Source: CAWJFP01 sp963842155
GTDB lineage: Bacteria; Pseudomonadota; Alphaproteobacteria; JACZXZ01
Assembly (NCBI GenBank): GCA_963842155.1
Contig: CAWJFP010000023.1
Coordinates: 1 to 64,000 of the forward strand
Reading direction: 5' to 3'
DNA: 64,000 nt
The notes under the pieces were generated by a model. The model ran no database searches and was not told the origin of the DNA. It saw only the letters and a program-made list of their open reading frames with translations. Of the stretch, positions 9,259 to 18,465 are shown in pieces. A program made the translations under genes and the position numbers. The stretch's first letter is position 1. Every line of letters begins with the position of its first letter.

Positions 9259-9981
9259 TTAATTCTTGACCGCCGCCGCGCCCGCCACGGCGCGGCGGAT
9301 CGGCTCGCCCAGGGCGATCGGCCGCTCCGGGGAGGCCAATTGCTCGCGGTCGCGCCAGCTCGGCCGCACGTAGTTGATCTCCATCAGGCGGCGAACGCCG
9401 ACGATCGGACGCGGGTCGAAGCCGTGCCAGGTCGCCGGCCCCGGAACGAAAATGACGCCCGAATTGAACTCCCCCGATGATCGGCCGACCCAGCGGCACT
9501 CGGCGTCGTAGATGTCGGTGCCCCAGTCCTTCGCATCCGGCCCGGTGCAAAGATAGATCACCATCGAGAAGAGCTTTTCCGGAATGTCGCGGTGCGGCTC
9601 CAGCCAGGCGCCGTCGGTGTCCTGAATGTATTCCATCCGCAGAAAGCTGCCTTCGGCGGGGATGTCGCAGGTCTCCGCCATCAGCCGCGCCACCTCCGGG
9701 CGCTGCAGGGCATCGGAAAGCACCGCGCAGGCGGGGAATTTCGCGCGCAGCAACGGCGTGATGAAGCAGCGCCGGTCGTTGTAGCTGTTGCGCGTGCCGT
9801 CGGTCTTGCCGAGCTGGGGTGGAGCGATCGGCAGCGTGAGGATGCCGGTGCAGAGGGCCTCCGGAAACACGTCGGCGAGTTTCCAGTGACGGTAGGGCCG
9901 GTCGTCGCGGCGCGCGCGGCGCACGGCCTGGCTGAAATGGCGGACCAGTTCGGCCTCGTCGGGCACCGGCGGATAGACCAT
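9259..9981 (-). CDS. 2-oxoglutarate/Fe(II)-dependent oxygenase-like protein A
   Basis: 240 residues. The likely iron ligands are His130 and Asp132 in LEPHRDIPEKLFSMVIYLC and His186 in ATWHGFDPRP; an Arg near 197-198 (VGVRRLMEINYV) suits the 2-oxoglutarate carboxylate. The jelly-roll order HxD...H...R is therefore complete. GGGGAG precedes the ATG. It follows oxygenase B by 56 bases on the same strand and is probably co-transcribed with it from the promoter carrying the FixK-type box. The substrate is unknown. The two oxygenases share fold logic but little sequence, so they are not a recent duplication. Confidence 0.75.
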   Translation of the reverse strand: MVYPPVPDEAELVRHFSQAVRRARRDDRPYRHWKLADVFPEALCTGILTLPIAPPQLGKTDGTRNSYNDRRCFITPLLRAKFPACAVLSDALQRPEVARLMAETCDIPAEGSFLRMEYIQDTDGAWLEPHRDIPEKLFSMVIYLCTGPDAKDWGTDIYDAECRWVGRSSGEFNSGVIFVPGPATWHGFDPRPIVGVRRLMEINYVRPSWRDREQLASPERPIALGEPIRRAVAGAAAVKN

Positions 9982-10037
9982 TGCTTATCTCCCCTTCGGT
10001 AATGGCTCGTCGCGCGCCCCTGCCGTTTGCGCCGGAC

Positions 10038-10725
10038 TCACGAGTTCAGCAGCCGGCGCGGCGCCCAGTCGATGGCCTTGCGCAGCAACGGCACCGACTT
10101 GGCGTAGGCGCTGACGCTGTGGCGCCAATATTCGCGCTGCACATACCACTCCGAATCGACGTAGCAGAGCTGCAGGCTCATGCGCTGTCCCTTCTGCGGC
10201 AGAAAGCCGTGCCAGGAATGGTCGCAGACGCGGAACATCAGCATCCTGCCGAATTCCGGCGCGAACTCGAAGGCGCAGTCGTCGCGATTGGCGCTGCGCA
10301 GCACGCGCAGCCGGCCGCGCTCGTACGGCCATTCGCGGGTGAAGCCGACCAGCACGGTGACGATCTTGTGCTTCGAATCAGGGTGCGCGTAGCCCTCGTT
10401 GTAGTGCCCGGTGGTGTTGCCCATCATCACGATGCAGGGCGGATAGGCGGCGAGCTCCATGTCGAATTTCTGCTCGACGAGGCTGCCGAAAGCGCGGGCT
10501 CAGCAGGTCCTGCACGACCGTGCCGAATTTCGGCCCATAGCGAAGATCGGGCAGGCCGTAGCTGCCGCGGTCGGGAATGGGCGGCGCATCGGCGAGCACC
10601 TCGTCCTTCGCACGAGGATCGATCGCCTGCTCGACGAAGGCGAAGTCGTAGGGATCGTGGCGCAGCTCGGCGGCGGCAATCGCCGCCTCGTCGAGCAGCG
10701 AAAACGGCGCGCTCGCATCTTGCAT
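10038..10725 (-). pseudogene. 2-oxoglutarate/Fe(II)-dependent oxygenase-like protein B (one frameshift)
   Basis: Starts at ATG 10725 behind GGGAGGAT (MQDASAPFSLLDEAAIAAAEL). An extra base near 10500 (ctgctgAgcccgc) breaks the frame; removing it restores VVQDLL-ARAFGSLVEQKFDMELAAYPPCIVM. The repaired protein is about 228 residues. It shows HxD in YAHPDSKHKIVTVLVGF, the distal His in DHSWHGFLPQKG and a following QRMSLQ Arg, as in prolyl-hydroxylase-like 2OG oxygenases. Probably intact in the organism. It is the promoter-proximal gene behind the palindrome at 10793-10806. Confidence 0.72.
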
Positions 10726-10792
10726 GGATCTATCCTCCCCGATCGAGCCCAGGCGGCCCTATCGAATTGCGCCAAAAGAACGCAAATGGGCT

Positions 10793-10806
10793 TTGATCTG
10801 GATCAA
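10793..10806. promoter_or_regulatory. FixK/FNR-type box upstream of the oxygenase pair
   Basis: TTGATCTGGATCAA matches the FNR/FixK palindrome TTGAT-N4-ATCAA exactly. It ends 68 bases before the ATG of oxygenase B on the minus strand, a usual distance for class II or class I activation depending on the transcription start. In alphaproteobacteria such boxes bind FixK, FnrN or related low-oxygen regulators. No transcription start is visible from sequence alone. Confidence 0.65.
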
Positions 10807-10887
10807 TCGCCGGGCCTAGCCCGGCTGCGACAAATGCGCCCACCGCCACGGCCCGGGCCGGTTCTCGCGCCAGGCTTCACGCCCGGC

Positions 10888-12063
10888 TCAGAAGGCAGGC
10901 AAGGCGGGGTCGCTATCGGCCACGGCCGCGACGCCTTCCACCTCGACCAGCCAGTCCGGCCGGCAGACGGCGCCTTGGACGATCAGGATGGGCAGCCCGC
11001 GAAAACGCTCGCGGAGATGGCCGTCCACGCGGGCGAAATCGGCAGGGTCGCGGAGATAGACGATAAGATGCATCATGTCCTCGAGGCTCGCCAGCCCCGA
11101 GCGCAGGAGCGCGTCCACGTTGTCGAGCGCCCGATCGAGCTGCCGCAGCACGTCGCCGCGATGGACCACGGCTCCCGCCCCGTCGATGCTCGCGGTGCCC
11201 GAGATGAAATGATGCGCGCGATCGGCATAGGCCACGCGCGTGCCGCGCTCGAAGGTGACGCCGTAGTTCCGCGTCGGGCATAAGCGGTCGAAGTCGTTGA
11301 GGTACGACATCTGCTGGGGAGCGAGGCCGAGAATCGAATAGGCGTCCATGGCTACGAGATCGTAGCGGTGCGCGCAGGCGCCCTCGATGCCGGTGCTGGC
11401 GATGTAGTGCGTGTCCGCGGTCAGGCCTTGCCGCTCGAACAGCGCGCTGCGGCTCTCGACCATGTCGCGGTAGAAGACGTCGACGTCCTTGAGATAGATC
11501 CAGGTTCGCACGCAATGATCGCGCAGCGTGCCGCCCGCGCCGGCCAGCCTGGCGACGAGATCGGCGAAGATCTCGCGCGTCTGGCCGGCCGCCGATGCGG
11601 GCGCTGCGTCGGCGCCGGCGCAGAGCCCCGTGCTCCAGAGATGGCGGAAGCCGTTCTTCTCGACCAGCATATGGTGAGGCGACAGGCGGCGCTTCGCCAC
11701 GCCCGCATCGCCGGCAATGTGATAGGCGAAGAGCGCGATCTTGGCGCCGGGCAAAGGCGGTTGCTGCACGATCGAGACCGCCACCGGACCTTCCGAGGGC
11801 GTGCCGTAGAGGCTGCTGCCGCGGACCGCCGCCGCCTGATTCATGACGTCGCTGACGAAGACGCGGCGGAAGATCGCGCTCTCCGGCGCGAGGCACAGCG
11901 CCTCTCGCGCCGCCGCGTAGCGCTGCTCGACGAGACGGAGCTGCTCGGTAAAGGCCAGTCCGGCGGAAGCTTCGATGGAAATAAAATGCTCGACGCCACC
12001 CGATTCGCCGCGGAAGGCGCGGGTCGCAATCCCCTTGTCGTGCTGCATGCGCGCTGACCTCAT
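10888..12063 (-). CDS. Tandem Rid-domain (YjgF/chorismatase-like) protein
   Basis: 391 residues, about three times a single Rid subunit. The C-terminal part is a recognisable Rid domain (HHFISGTASIDGAGAVVHRGDVLRQ, RALDNVDALLRSG, MMHLIVYLRDPADF and a final RPDWLVEVEG). The N-terminal part has a second Rid-like fold with WSTGLCAGAD and WIYLKDVDVFYRDM. This layout resembles FkbO/Hyg5-type chorismatases and other double-Rid proteins, but I cannot assign the substrate. ATG 12048 behind GAGG is a better start than 12063. It lies directly upstream of the oxygenase pair on the same strand but has its own FixK-type box. Confidence 0.68.
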   Translation of the reverse strand: MRSARMQHDKGIATRAFRGESGGVEHFISIEASAGLAFTEQLRLVEQRYAAAREALCLAPESAIFRRVFVSDVMNQAAAVRGSSLYGTPSEGPVAVSIVQQPPLPGAKIALFAYHIAGDAGVAKRRLSPHHMLVEKNGFRHLWSTGLCAGADAAPASAAGQTREIFADLVARLAGAGGTLRDHCVRTWIYLKDVDVFYRDMVESRSALFERQGLTADTHYIASTGIEGACAHRYDLVAMDAYSILGLAPQQMSYLNDFDRLCPTRNYGVTFERGTRVAYADRAHHFISGTASIDGAGAVVHRGDVLRQLDRALDNVDALLRSGLASLEDMMHLIVYLRDPADFARVDGHLRERFRGLPILIVQGAVCRPDWLVEVEGVAAVADSDPALPAF

Positions 12064-12140
12064 CGTAAGAGCCCGAGGGCTCTCGGCCTGCCCTTGCAGG
12101 GCGGTGATCGCACCGGTAGGCGCCGGATCACCCGCCGTCG

Positions 12141-12154
12141 TTGATCTAGATCAA
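12141..12154. promoter_or_regulatory. FixK/FNR-type box upstream of the tandem Rid gene
   Basis: TTGATCTAGATCAA is a perfect TTGAT-N4-ATCAA palindrome and also fits the FixK form TTGA-N6-TCAA. It lies 78 bases before ATG 12063 (93 before 12048) on the minus strand, nearly the same spacing as the box upstream of the oxygenases. The pair suggests joint control by one Crp/FNR-family regulator. Confidence 0.65.
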
Positions 12155-12166
12155 ACGGCCTCCGCC

Positions 12167-13649
12167 CTAATTCTTGACCGCGTCCTCGCCCGGCACGGTC
12201 GCCTCGACCTCGCCGCCGTTCGGCCGCCAGCCGCCGCCGAGCGCCTTGAACAGCAGGACGGTCGTCGTCATGCGCCGGGTCAGCACGCTGACCGCGGTGA
12301 GCTGCGCCGACAAGGCCGCGTTCTGCGCCGTAACGACCTCGAGATAGGTGGCCAGGCCGCCGGTATAGCGGTATTGCGATTGCTTGAGCGAGCGTCCGGC
12401 GGCGGCGACGGCGGCGTCCTCGGTCATGGCCTCGTCGCCGAGAAAGCGAATGGCGGCGAGATTGTCCTCGACGCTCTGGAAGGCGTCGAGCACGGCGCTG
12501 CGGTAGTCGGCGGCGGTCTCCTCATAGGCGGCTTGCGCCTCGGCGGTGAGGCCCTCGCGCCGGCCCCAGTCGAGCAGCACCAGCATCGAGGAGGGGCCGA
12601 GCGACCAGACCCTGCTCGGCGCGCTGAACCAGCGCGAGGGGATGGCGGTCTCCAAGCCCGCCAGCGTGTCGAGGTTGAGCACTGGGAAATAGGCCGCGCG
12701 CGCCACGCCGATCTCGGCATTGGCCGCCGCCATGCGCCGCTCGGCTGCAGCCACGTCCGGCCGCCGCTCGAGCAGCGCCGAAGGCAGGCCGGGATCGACC
12801 GGGGGCGGCTTGGAGGCGAGCTTCAGCTCCGGCAGGCCGAACTGCGATGGCGATTGGCCCACCAGCAGCGCGATCGCATGCTCGAGCTGGGCGCGCTGCA
12901 GATGAATGTCGGCGGCCTGCGTCTTGGCCGTCTCGAGCTGCGTCTCGGCCTGGTCGACATCGACCTCGGCCGCGATGCCGCCGCGATAGCGGTTGCGCGT
13001 GAGCTCGAGCGCCTTGGCGTAGTCTTTGACCGTCTGGTCGAGGATGGCGGCTTGCGAATCATAGCCATGCAGCATGAAGTAGTCGGCGGCGAGCTCGGCA
13101 TGGGTGGCGAGGTCGAGCGCCGCCAGATCGCCCGCACTCGCGGCGGCCGTCGCCTTCGCCGCGACGAAGGCGTTGCGCACGCGGCCCCACAGGTCGACCT
13201 CGTAGGAAATGTCGGCGTCGAGCAGGAAATCGTTGTACCGCGTCTTGGTGAACTTGTTGGCCACAGTCGAGGAGTTCTGCTCGCGTGTGGCCGAGAGATT
13301 GCCGGTGACGGTGGGGAAGAAATCCGCCCGCGCGACGCGCACCTGGGCGCGCGCCTGCTGGAGCCGGGCGAAGGCGGCCTTGAGATCCCTGGTTGGCGCT
13401 CGTGACCTGATCCTCGAGCCCATCGAGCGTGGCATCCTCGAAGATCTGCCACCAGGGGCCGCGCGGTGCGGCATCCTTGGGTTCGGCGGCCTTCCAGCCG
13501 TCGACGACCGCAACCTCCTCCTTGTAGGCCGGCGGCGTGGGCGTGTCGGGTCGCGTGAAATACGGCGCGAGATCGCAAGCAGCGAGCCCCAAGACCGCGA
13601 GCCCGGACGCCACGAGCAGCGCGGCGCCCCCGGCGCGCGCGCGCTTCAT
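12167..13649 (-). pseudogene. RND efflux outer-membrane lipoprotein, NodT/OprM family (one frameshift)
   Basis: Outer-membrane channel of the first RND pump. The start ATG 13649 overlaps the adaptor stop as ATGA. A lipobox LAAC puts the lipidated Cys at 25. One extra G near 13391 (cagGGa) breaks the frame; removing it joins LEDQVTSANQ to DLKAAFARLQQARAQVRVARADFFPTV. Two OEP repeats follow, with YEVDLWGR in the first and LVGQSPSQF plus RRPDVAAAERRMAAANAEIGVARAAYFP in the second. Repaired length about 493 residues. The single indel in a G run looks like a sequencing error. Confidence 0.85.
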
Positions 13650-14821
13650 TGCGCCGGCCCTTTCTTCGCCGAGAGCGGCTCGATATGGACGGTCTCGCCG
13701 CCGAGCAGCGAATCGGGCGGATTGACGATCACCGTCTCGCCGGGACCGATGCCGTCCACCACCTCGACCTGGGTGCCAAAATCGCGCCCGAGGGTGATCC
13801 GCTTGAGCGTCACCTTGCTGGAGGCATCGACCGTCGCGACCTGCAGCCCGTCGGCGCGGAAGAGCAGGCTGTTGACGGGCAGGCGGACATTCTCGGCGTT
13901 CGCAGGCAGCGTGAGATGGACCTGCGTATAGCCGCCGGGATAGAGCTCGCCCGTCTTGTTGTCGGCATGCAGCTCGGTCAGAAGCGTGCGCGAGGAGGGC
14001 TCGATCGCCTCCGCCGTGCGCGCCACGACGGCGGGAAAGGAGCGGCGGGGATATTCGGTGAAAAAGAGCTCCGCCTTCATGCCGATGGCGATGGAGGGGG
14101 CGTAGGGCTGCGGCACCTGGATATAGATGCGCAGCTTGTCGGCCTCGGCGATGCGGAAGAGCTCGGCGCCCTGCCCGGCTCCGGCATTGATCAGCGCGCC
14201 GATGTCGGTGCGTCGCGCCGTCACCACGCCGTCGAAGGGGGCGACGACGCGCTTGAAGGCCTCGAGTTGGCGCAGCCGCGCCACGTTGGCGCGCGAGGAC
14301 GCCGCCGCCGCGGCCTTGGCCTCCGCATCGCTTACCTTCTCGTCGGTCTCCTGCTTCGAGACGGAATCGGTGGTGAGCAGCGCCAGCCAGCGCTTGGCCG
14401 TGGTCTGCGCCAGCCGGTTGTTGGCCTCCGCGGTCAGCAGATCGGCCTCTGCCTGGCGCAACTGTTCGTCGACCTCGGGCGTATCGATCTCGGCCAGGAG
14501 CTGGCCCGTCTTCACTCGCGTGCCGATGTCAGTGTACCACGTCTTGAGATAGCCGCTGGTTTGCGCATAGATCGGCGCATCGATGAAGGCCTGCACGTTG
14601 CCGGGCAGGATGATGTCCTGGTTGTTGGGCCCGCTCTCCGCCTTGATCACGACGACGGTCGGCACGGCCTGCTTCTCGGTGGCCTCGTGGAGATCGCGCG
14701 CGGCGATGACGCGCGAAACCACGCCCCAGACCACGATCGCGACGGCGAGGATCCCCAGCAGGATGCCGGCGATCAGGACGAACCGCGACCGCGGCTCGGC
14801 GCGGCGGGGGCTAGTCGGCAT
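13646..14821 (-). CDS. RND efflux periplasmic adaptor subunit (HlyD/MFP)
   Basis: 391 residues from ATG 14821, which overlaps the end of the permease by 11 bases. One N-terminal membrane anchor (LIAGILLGILAVAIVVWGVV). The lipoyl half-motifs are seen as APIYAQTSGYLKTWYTDIGTRVKTGQLLAEIDTPEVD and FKRVVAPFDGVVTARRTDIGALI. A helical hairpin lies between them (RQAEADLLTAEANNRLAQTTA). The beta-barrel and membrane-proximal domains follow. The order permease-adaptor-channel is unusual, since adaptors normally come first. Substrate unknown. Confidence 0.9.
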   Translation of the reverse strand: MPTSPRRAEPRSRFVLIAGILLGILAVAIVVWGVVSRVIAARDLHEATEKQAVPTVVVIKAESGPNNQDIILPGNVQAFIDAPIYAQTSGYLKTWYTDIGTRVKTGQLLAEIDTPEVDEQLRQAEADLLTAEANNRLAQTTAKRWLALLTTDSVSKQETDEKVSDAEAKAAAAASSRANVARLRQLEAFKRVVAPFDGVVTARRTDIGALINAGAGQGAELFRIAEADKLRIYIQVPQPYAPSIAIGMKAELFFTEYPRRSFPAVVARTAEAIEPSSRTLLTELHADNKTGELYPGGYTQVHLTLPANAENVRLPVNSLLFRADGLQVATVDASSKVTLKRITLGRDFGTQVEVVDGIGPGETVIVNPPDSLLGGETVHIEPLSAKKGPAQ

Positions 14822-17800
14822 GGGCCGTCCCTCGGCGCGGCTGCGCGGAACGGGGAGCATGGAAGAGGGCGAAGACGACGGGTACGAAGAAAAGCGTGCC
14901 GAAGGTGGCGAAGGTCAGGCCGCCGATGACCGCGCGCCCCAGAGGCGCATTCTCCTCGCCGCCCTCGCCCAGCCCGAGCGCCATCGGCGCCATGCCGATG
15001 ATCATCGCGAGGGCCGTCATGAGGACGGGCCGGAGGCGCGTATAGCCCGCCTGGATCGCGGCGGTGACCGCGTCGTCGCCCTCCCCGATCCGCTCCCGCG
15101 CGAAGCTGACGATGAGGATGCTGTTCGCTGTCGCCACCCCCATGCACATGATGGCGCCGGTGAGCGCCGGCACGCTGAGCGTGGTATGGGTCGCGAATAG
15201 CATCCAGACGATGCCCGCCAGCGCCCCGGGAAGGGCCGTTACGATGATGAAGGGGTCGAGCCAGGATTGGAAATTGACGACGATGAGCAGGTAGGCCAGC
15301 ACGATGGCAAAGGCGAGGCCGCTGTAAAGGCCGGCGAAAGATGAAGCCATCGTCTGCATCTGGCCGCGCGCATTGATTAGCGATCCCTTCGGCACGTCCT
15401 TGGCCGTCTCCTTGAGGATGCGGTTGACGTTGTTCGCCACGGCCCCCAGATCGCTATCCTGCACGCCGGCGTATAGATCGATGACCGGCTGCACATTGTA
15501 ATGCGAGACGACCGCGGCCGTGATGTCGCGGTGGACGGTGGCGAGCCCGCCCAGGATCTGCGGCTGGCTGTTGGTTGCGCCGGTGATCGGCAAGTTGTCC
15601 AACGCCTGCAGGGAATCGAGCGAGTATTGCGGCGTCTGCGTCACCACGTTGTAGGATACGCCGTTCTGGGGATTGAGATAGAAGCTCGGCGCGGTCTGGA
15701 AGCTGCCGGCCAGCGAGATAAGCATGTTGTTGGCGACGTTGAGCTCGGTCATGCCGAGCTCCTGCGCGCGGGTGCGGTCGACGTCGATGTCTAGCGTGGG
15801 ATAGTCGTAGGCCTGCTGGAAATGCAGGTCGACGATGCCCGGCACATGCTCGATCTGACCGAACAGCTGGCGGGCATATTTGCGGTTTGCGACGGCGTTG
15901 GCGCCCGCGATCTGGACGTCGATGGGCGCCGGCAGCCCGAAATTGAGGATCTGGCCCACCATGTCGGCGGGCAGGAAGGCGAAGTTGACGCCGGGGAACT
16001 TGCGCGGAAGCTTGGTGCGAAGCGCGCGCTGATAATCGGCGACCGGGCGGTGGTCCGAATTGAGCGAGATCATGATGTCCGCATCCGATGGGCCGATCGG
16101 CGCGGAGTTGCTGTAGGAGAGGTTGATGCCGCTGACGGGCGGGCCGATGATGTCGGTGATGTTCTCCAGCTCGGCCGGCGGGATAAGGCGGCGGATGATG
16201 TCCTCGACCTCGTCGCAAAGCCGTGCCGTCTCCTCGACGCGCGTGCCGACATGGGCGCGGAGATGGAGCTTCATCTGCCCGGCATCGACGGTGGGAAAGA
16301 AATCCTCGCCGAGCAGCGGGAAGAGCAGGAACGAGGCCAGCACCACGGCGAGAAAGACGCCGGCAAAGAGGGCGCGGCGCTCGACGGCGCCCTCGAGCAG
16401 CAGGCGATAACGATCGCGGAAGCGCTCGAAGCCGCGCTCGAAGGCGGCTTGGAAGCGGACGAGCCAGTTCCGACTGCGCTTCCCCTCGTCGTCCTCTCGC
16501 GCCGAGGTCTGCCGTTCCGCTTTCGCCTCCACCGTCTCGGGCTTGTCGCCTTCGACGAAATGCGGGCTCTCCTCCTCTCCGGCCGCCACTCCCGCCGCTC
16601 CCTTCCCGTGCGTCCGATGCTCGCGCAGCCAGAATTTGGCCAGGGTCGGCACCAAGGTGCGCGAGAGGCCGTAGGAGGCCAGCATGGCGAAGACCACCGC
16701 CTCGGCAAGCGGCACGAAGAGATAACGGGCGACGCCGGTCAGGAAGAACATTGGCACGAACACGATGCAGATGCACAAGGTGGAGACCAAGGCGGGCACC
16801 GCGATCTGCCGCGCGCCGTCGAGAATGGACTGCACGACATCCTTGCCCCGCTCAAGATGGAAATTGATGTTCTCGATCGTCACCGTCGCGTCGTCGACGA
16901 GGATGCCGACCGCGAGCGCCAGCCCGCCGAGCGTCATGATGTTGAGCGTCTCGCCCAGGGCGTAGAGTGCCGCGATCGAGGCCAAGATCGAGAGCGGGAT
17001 CGAGATGGCGATGATCAGCGTACTGCGCCAGCTTCCGAGAAAGAGGAGGATCATGATCCCGGTGAGCATGGCGGCGATGACGCCCTCGCGCACCACGCCC
17101 TCGATGGCGGCCCTCACGAAGAGCGACTGGTCGCCGATCGGATGGATGTTGAGCGCGGGCGGCGCCGTATCCTTGATCTGCGGCAGGCGCTCCTTCACGC
17201 GTTGGATGATGTCGAGGGTCGACGCGCTGCCGGTCTTCTGGATCGTCATGATCGTCGCGCGCTTGCCGTCGACGCGCGCGATGTTGGTCTGCGGCGCGAA
17301 GCCGTCGCGCACATGGCCCACGTCGCGGACATAGATCGTCGTGCCGTTCACGGCCTTGATCGGCAGGTCGTTGAGCTCGTCGATGGTTTTCGGGCTGGCG
17401 TTGAGGCTTATGTCGTATTCGAAGACGCCGATCTTCTCGGTGCCCGTCGGCAGGATCAGGTTCTGGTCGCCGATCGCGCTCTGCACGTCTTGCGCGGATA
17501 GACCCTTGGACTGCAGCTCCTTCTGATTGAGGTCGACCATCACCTGGCGCTGTTTGCCGCCGTAGGGATAGGGGATCGAGGCGCCCTGCACGGTGGCGAG
17601 CTGGGTGCGGATGAAATTGGTGGCGAGGTCGAAGAGCTCCTGCTCGGAGAGCTTGTCGCTCGAGAGCGCGAGCTGGAGGATCGGCACGCTCGCCGCGTTG
17701 TAGGTCAGGATCAAAGGCGGCGTGGTGCCCGGCGGCAGCGAGCGCAGCAGGGTCTGGGCGATCGCGGTGACTTGGCTCAGCGCCACGTCGATATTCACGC

Positions 17801-18095
17801 CGGGCTGGAAGAAGACCTTCACCACGCCGGTGCTGAAGATCGACTGGGATTCGATATGCTCGATATCGTTGACCGTCGTCGTCAGCGCGCGCTCGAAATT
17901 GGCGACGATGCGGTCGGACATGTCCTGGGGCGCCAGGCCGGTATAGCCCCAAACGATGCTGACGACGGGGATGCCGATATTGGGAAAAATATCCTTCGGC
18001 ATCCGCATGATGGCCAGCGGGCCGAAGATCAGCAGGAGGACAGCCAGCACGATGAAGGTGTATGGCCGCTCCAGAGCGACCCTGACAATCCACAT
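14811..18095 (-). CDS. RND efflux transporter permease
   Basis: A 1094-residue proton-driven inner-membrane pump of the AcrB superfamily. TM1 follows MWIVRVALERPYTF. The periplasmic domain has PNIGIPVVSIVWGYTGLAPQDM, and TM4 carries the acidic relay in GGLALAVGILVDDATVTIENI. Two homologous halves are seen. A charged cytoplasmic linker of about 60 residues (roughly 16,610-16,440, with GEEESPHFVEGDKPE and SAREDDEGKRSRN) makes it longer than the usual 1040. It is the first gene of the permease-adaptor-channel operon and is divergent from the RidA gene. Confidence 0.92.
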   Translation of the reverse strand: MWIVRVALERPYTFIVLAVLLLIFGPLAIMRMPKDIFPNIGIPVVSIVWGYTGLAPQDMSDRIVANFERALTTTVNDIEHIESQSIFSTGVVKVFFQPGVNIDVALSQVTAIAQTLLRSLPPGTTPPLILTYNAASVPILQLALSSDKLSEQELFDLATNFIRTQLATVQGASIPYPYGGKQRQVMVDLNQKELQSKGLSAQDVQSAIGDQNLILPTGTEKIGVFEYDISLNASPKTIDELNDLPIKAVNGTTIYVRDVGHVRDGFAPQTNIARVDGKRATIMTIQKTGSASTLDIIQRVKERLPQIKDTAPPALNIHPIGDQSLFVRAAIEGVVREGVIAAMLTGIMILLFLGSWRSTLIIAISIPLSILASIAALYALGETLNIMTLGGLALAVGILVDDATVTIENINFHLERGKDVVQSILDGARQIAVPALVSTLCICIVFVPMFFLTGVARYLFVPLAEAVVFAMLASYGLSRTLVPTLAKFWLREHRTHGKGAAGVAAGEEESPHFVEGDKPETVEAKAERQTSAREDDEGKRSRNWLVRFQAAFERGFERFRDRYRLLLEGAVERRALFAGVFLAVVLASFLLFPLLGEDFFPTVDAGQMKLHLRAHVGTRVEETARLCDEVEDIIRRLIPPAELENITDIIGPPVSGINLSYSNSAPIGPSDADIMISLNSDHRPVADYQRALRTKLPRKFPGVNFAFLPADMVGQILNFGLPAPIDVQIAGANAVANRKYARQLFGQIEHVPGIVDLHFQQAYDYPTLDIDVDRTRAQELGMTELNVANNMLISLAGSFQTAPSFYLNPQNGVSYNVVTQTPQYSLDSLQALDNLPITGATNSQPQILGGLATVHRDITAAVVSHYNVQPVIDLYAGVQDSDLGAVANNVNRILKETAKDVPKGSLINARGQMQTMASSFAGLYSGLAFAIVLAYLLIVVNFQSWLDPFIIVTALPGALAGIVWMLFATHTTLSVPALTGAIMCMGVATANSILIVSFARERIGEGDDAVTAAIQAGYTRLRPVLMTALAMIIGMAPMALGLGEGGEENAPLGRAVIGGLTFATFGTLFFVPVVFALFHAPRSAQPRRGTAHAD

Positions 18096-18465
18096 GCCTC
18101 GCCCCGGACGGTACTAGCCGTGATAATCCACGCGCCTATCGCACCGACGAACAGATACGTCGCGAGCCGTCGAGTTCATGCGAAATCGGAAGCGGCTTTC
18201 GCCTAAAGGGAACCAATGGCGCCCATCCTCATTGCGCGGGACTATATTCGCCCGATTTCGCGTCTGTCATCGCCCGCCAAGCGAAAATTAGCTTAGCGGC
18301 GCTCCGCCTCACCGAACTGTGATCATATTGAGGATGGGCGTCAATGACCCGGCGGTCGGGCTGGATCGCTCGCGGGCGAGCGTCTATGCTCCGCCGCGCG
18401 CCTCTCCGGCGCATTCCGGCCCGGAGAGAGGGGCGCGAGGACCGAAGCGCAAAAGGATGACCCCC
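18096..18465. other. Divergent intergenic region between the RND operon and the RidA operon
   Basis: About 370 bases between two divergent starts. The forward frame stays open from 18319 but that extension is Arg/Pro-rich with no family similarity. The stretch should hold promoters for both operons. I see no TetR- or MarR-like long palindrome that I could name, and no regulator gene lies here. Confidence 0.5.

Noticed and set aside
15822..17501. Long plus-strand ORF (559 codons) opposite the RND permease
   Set aside because: It is the antisense of a clear RND permease, is His/Asp/Arg-rich with no family motif, and has no ribosome site. Long antisense ORFs are expected in GC-rich DNA.
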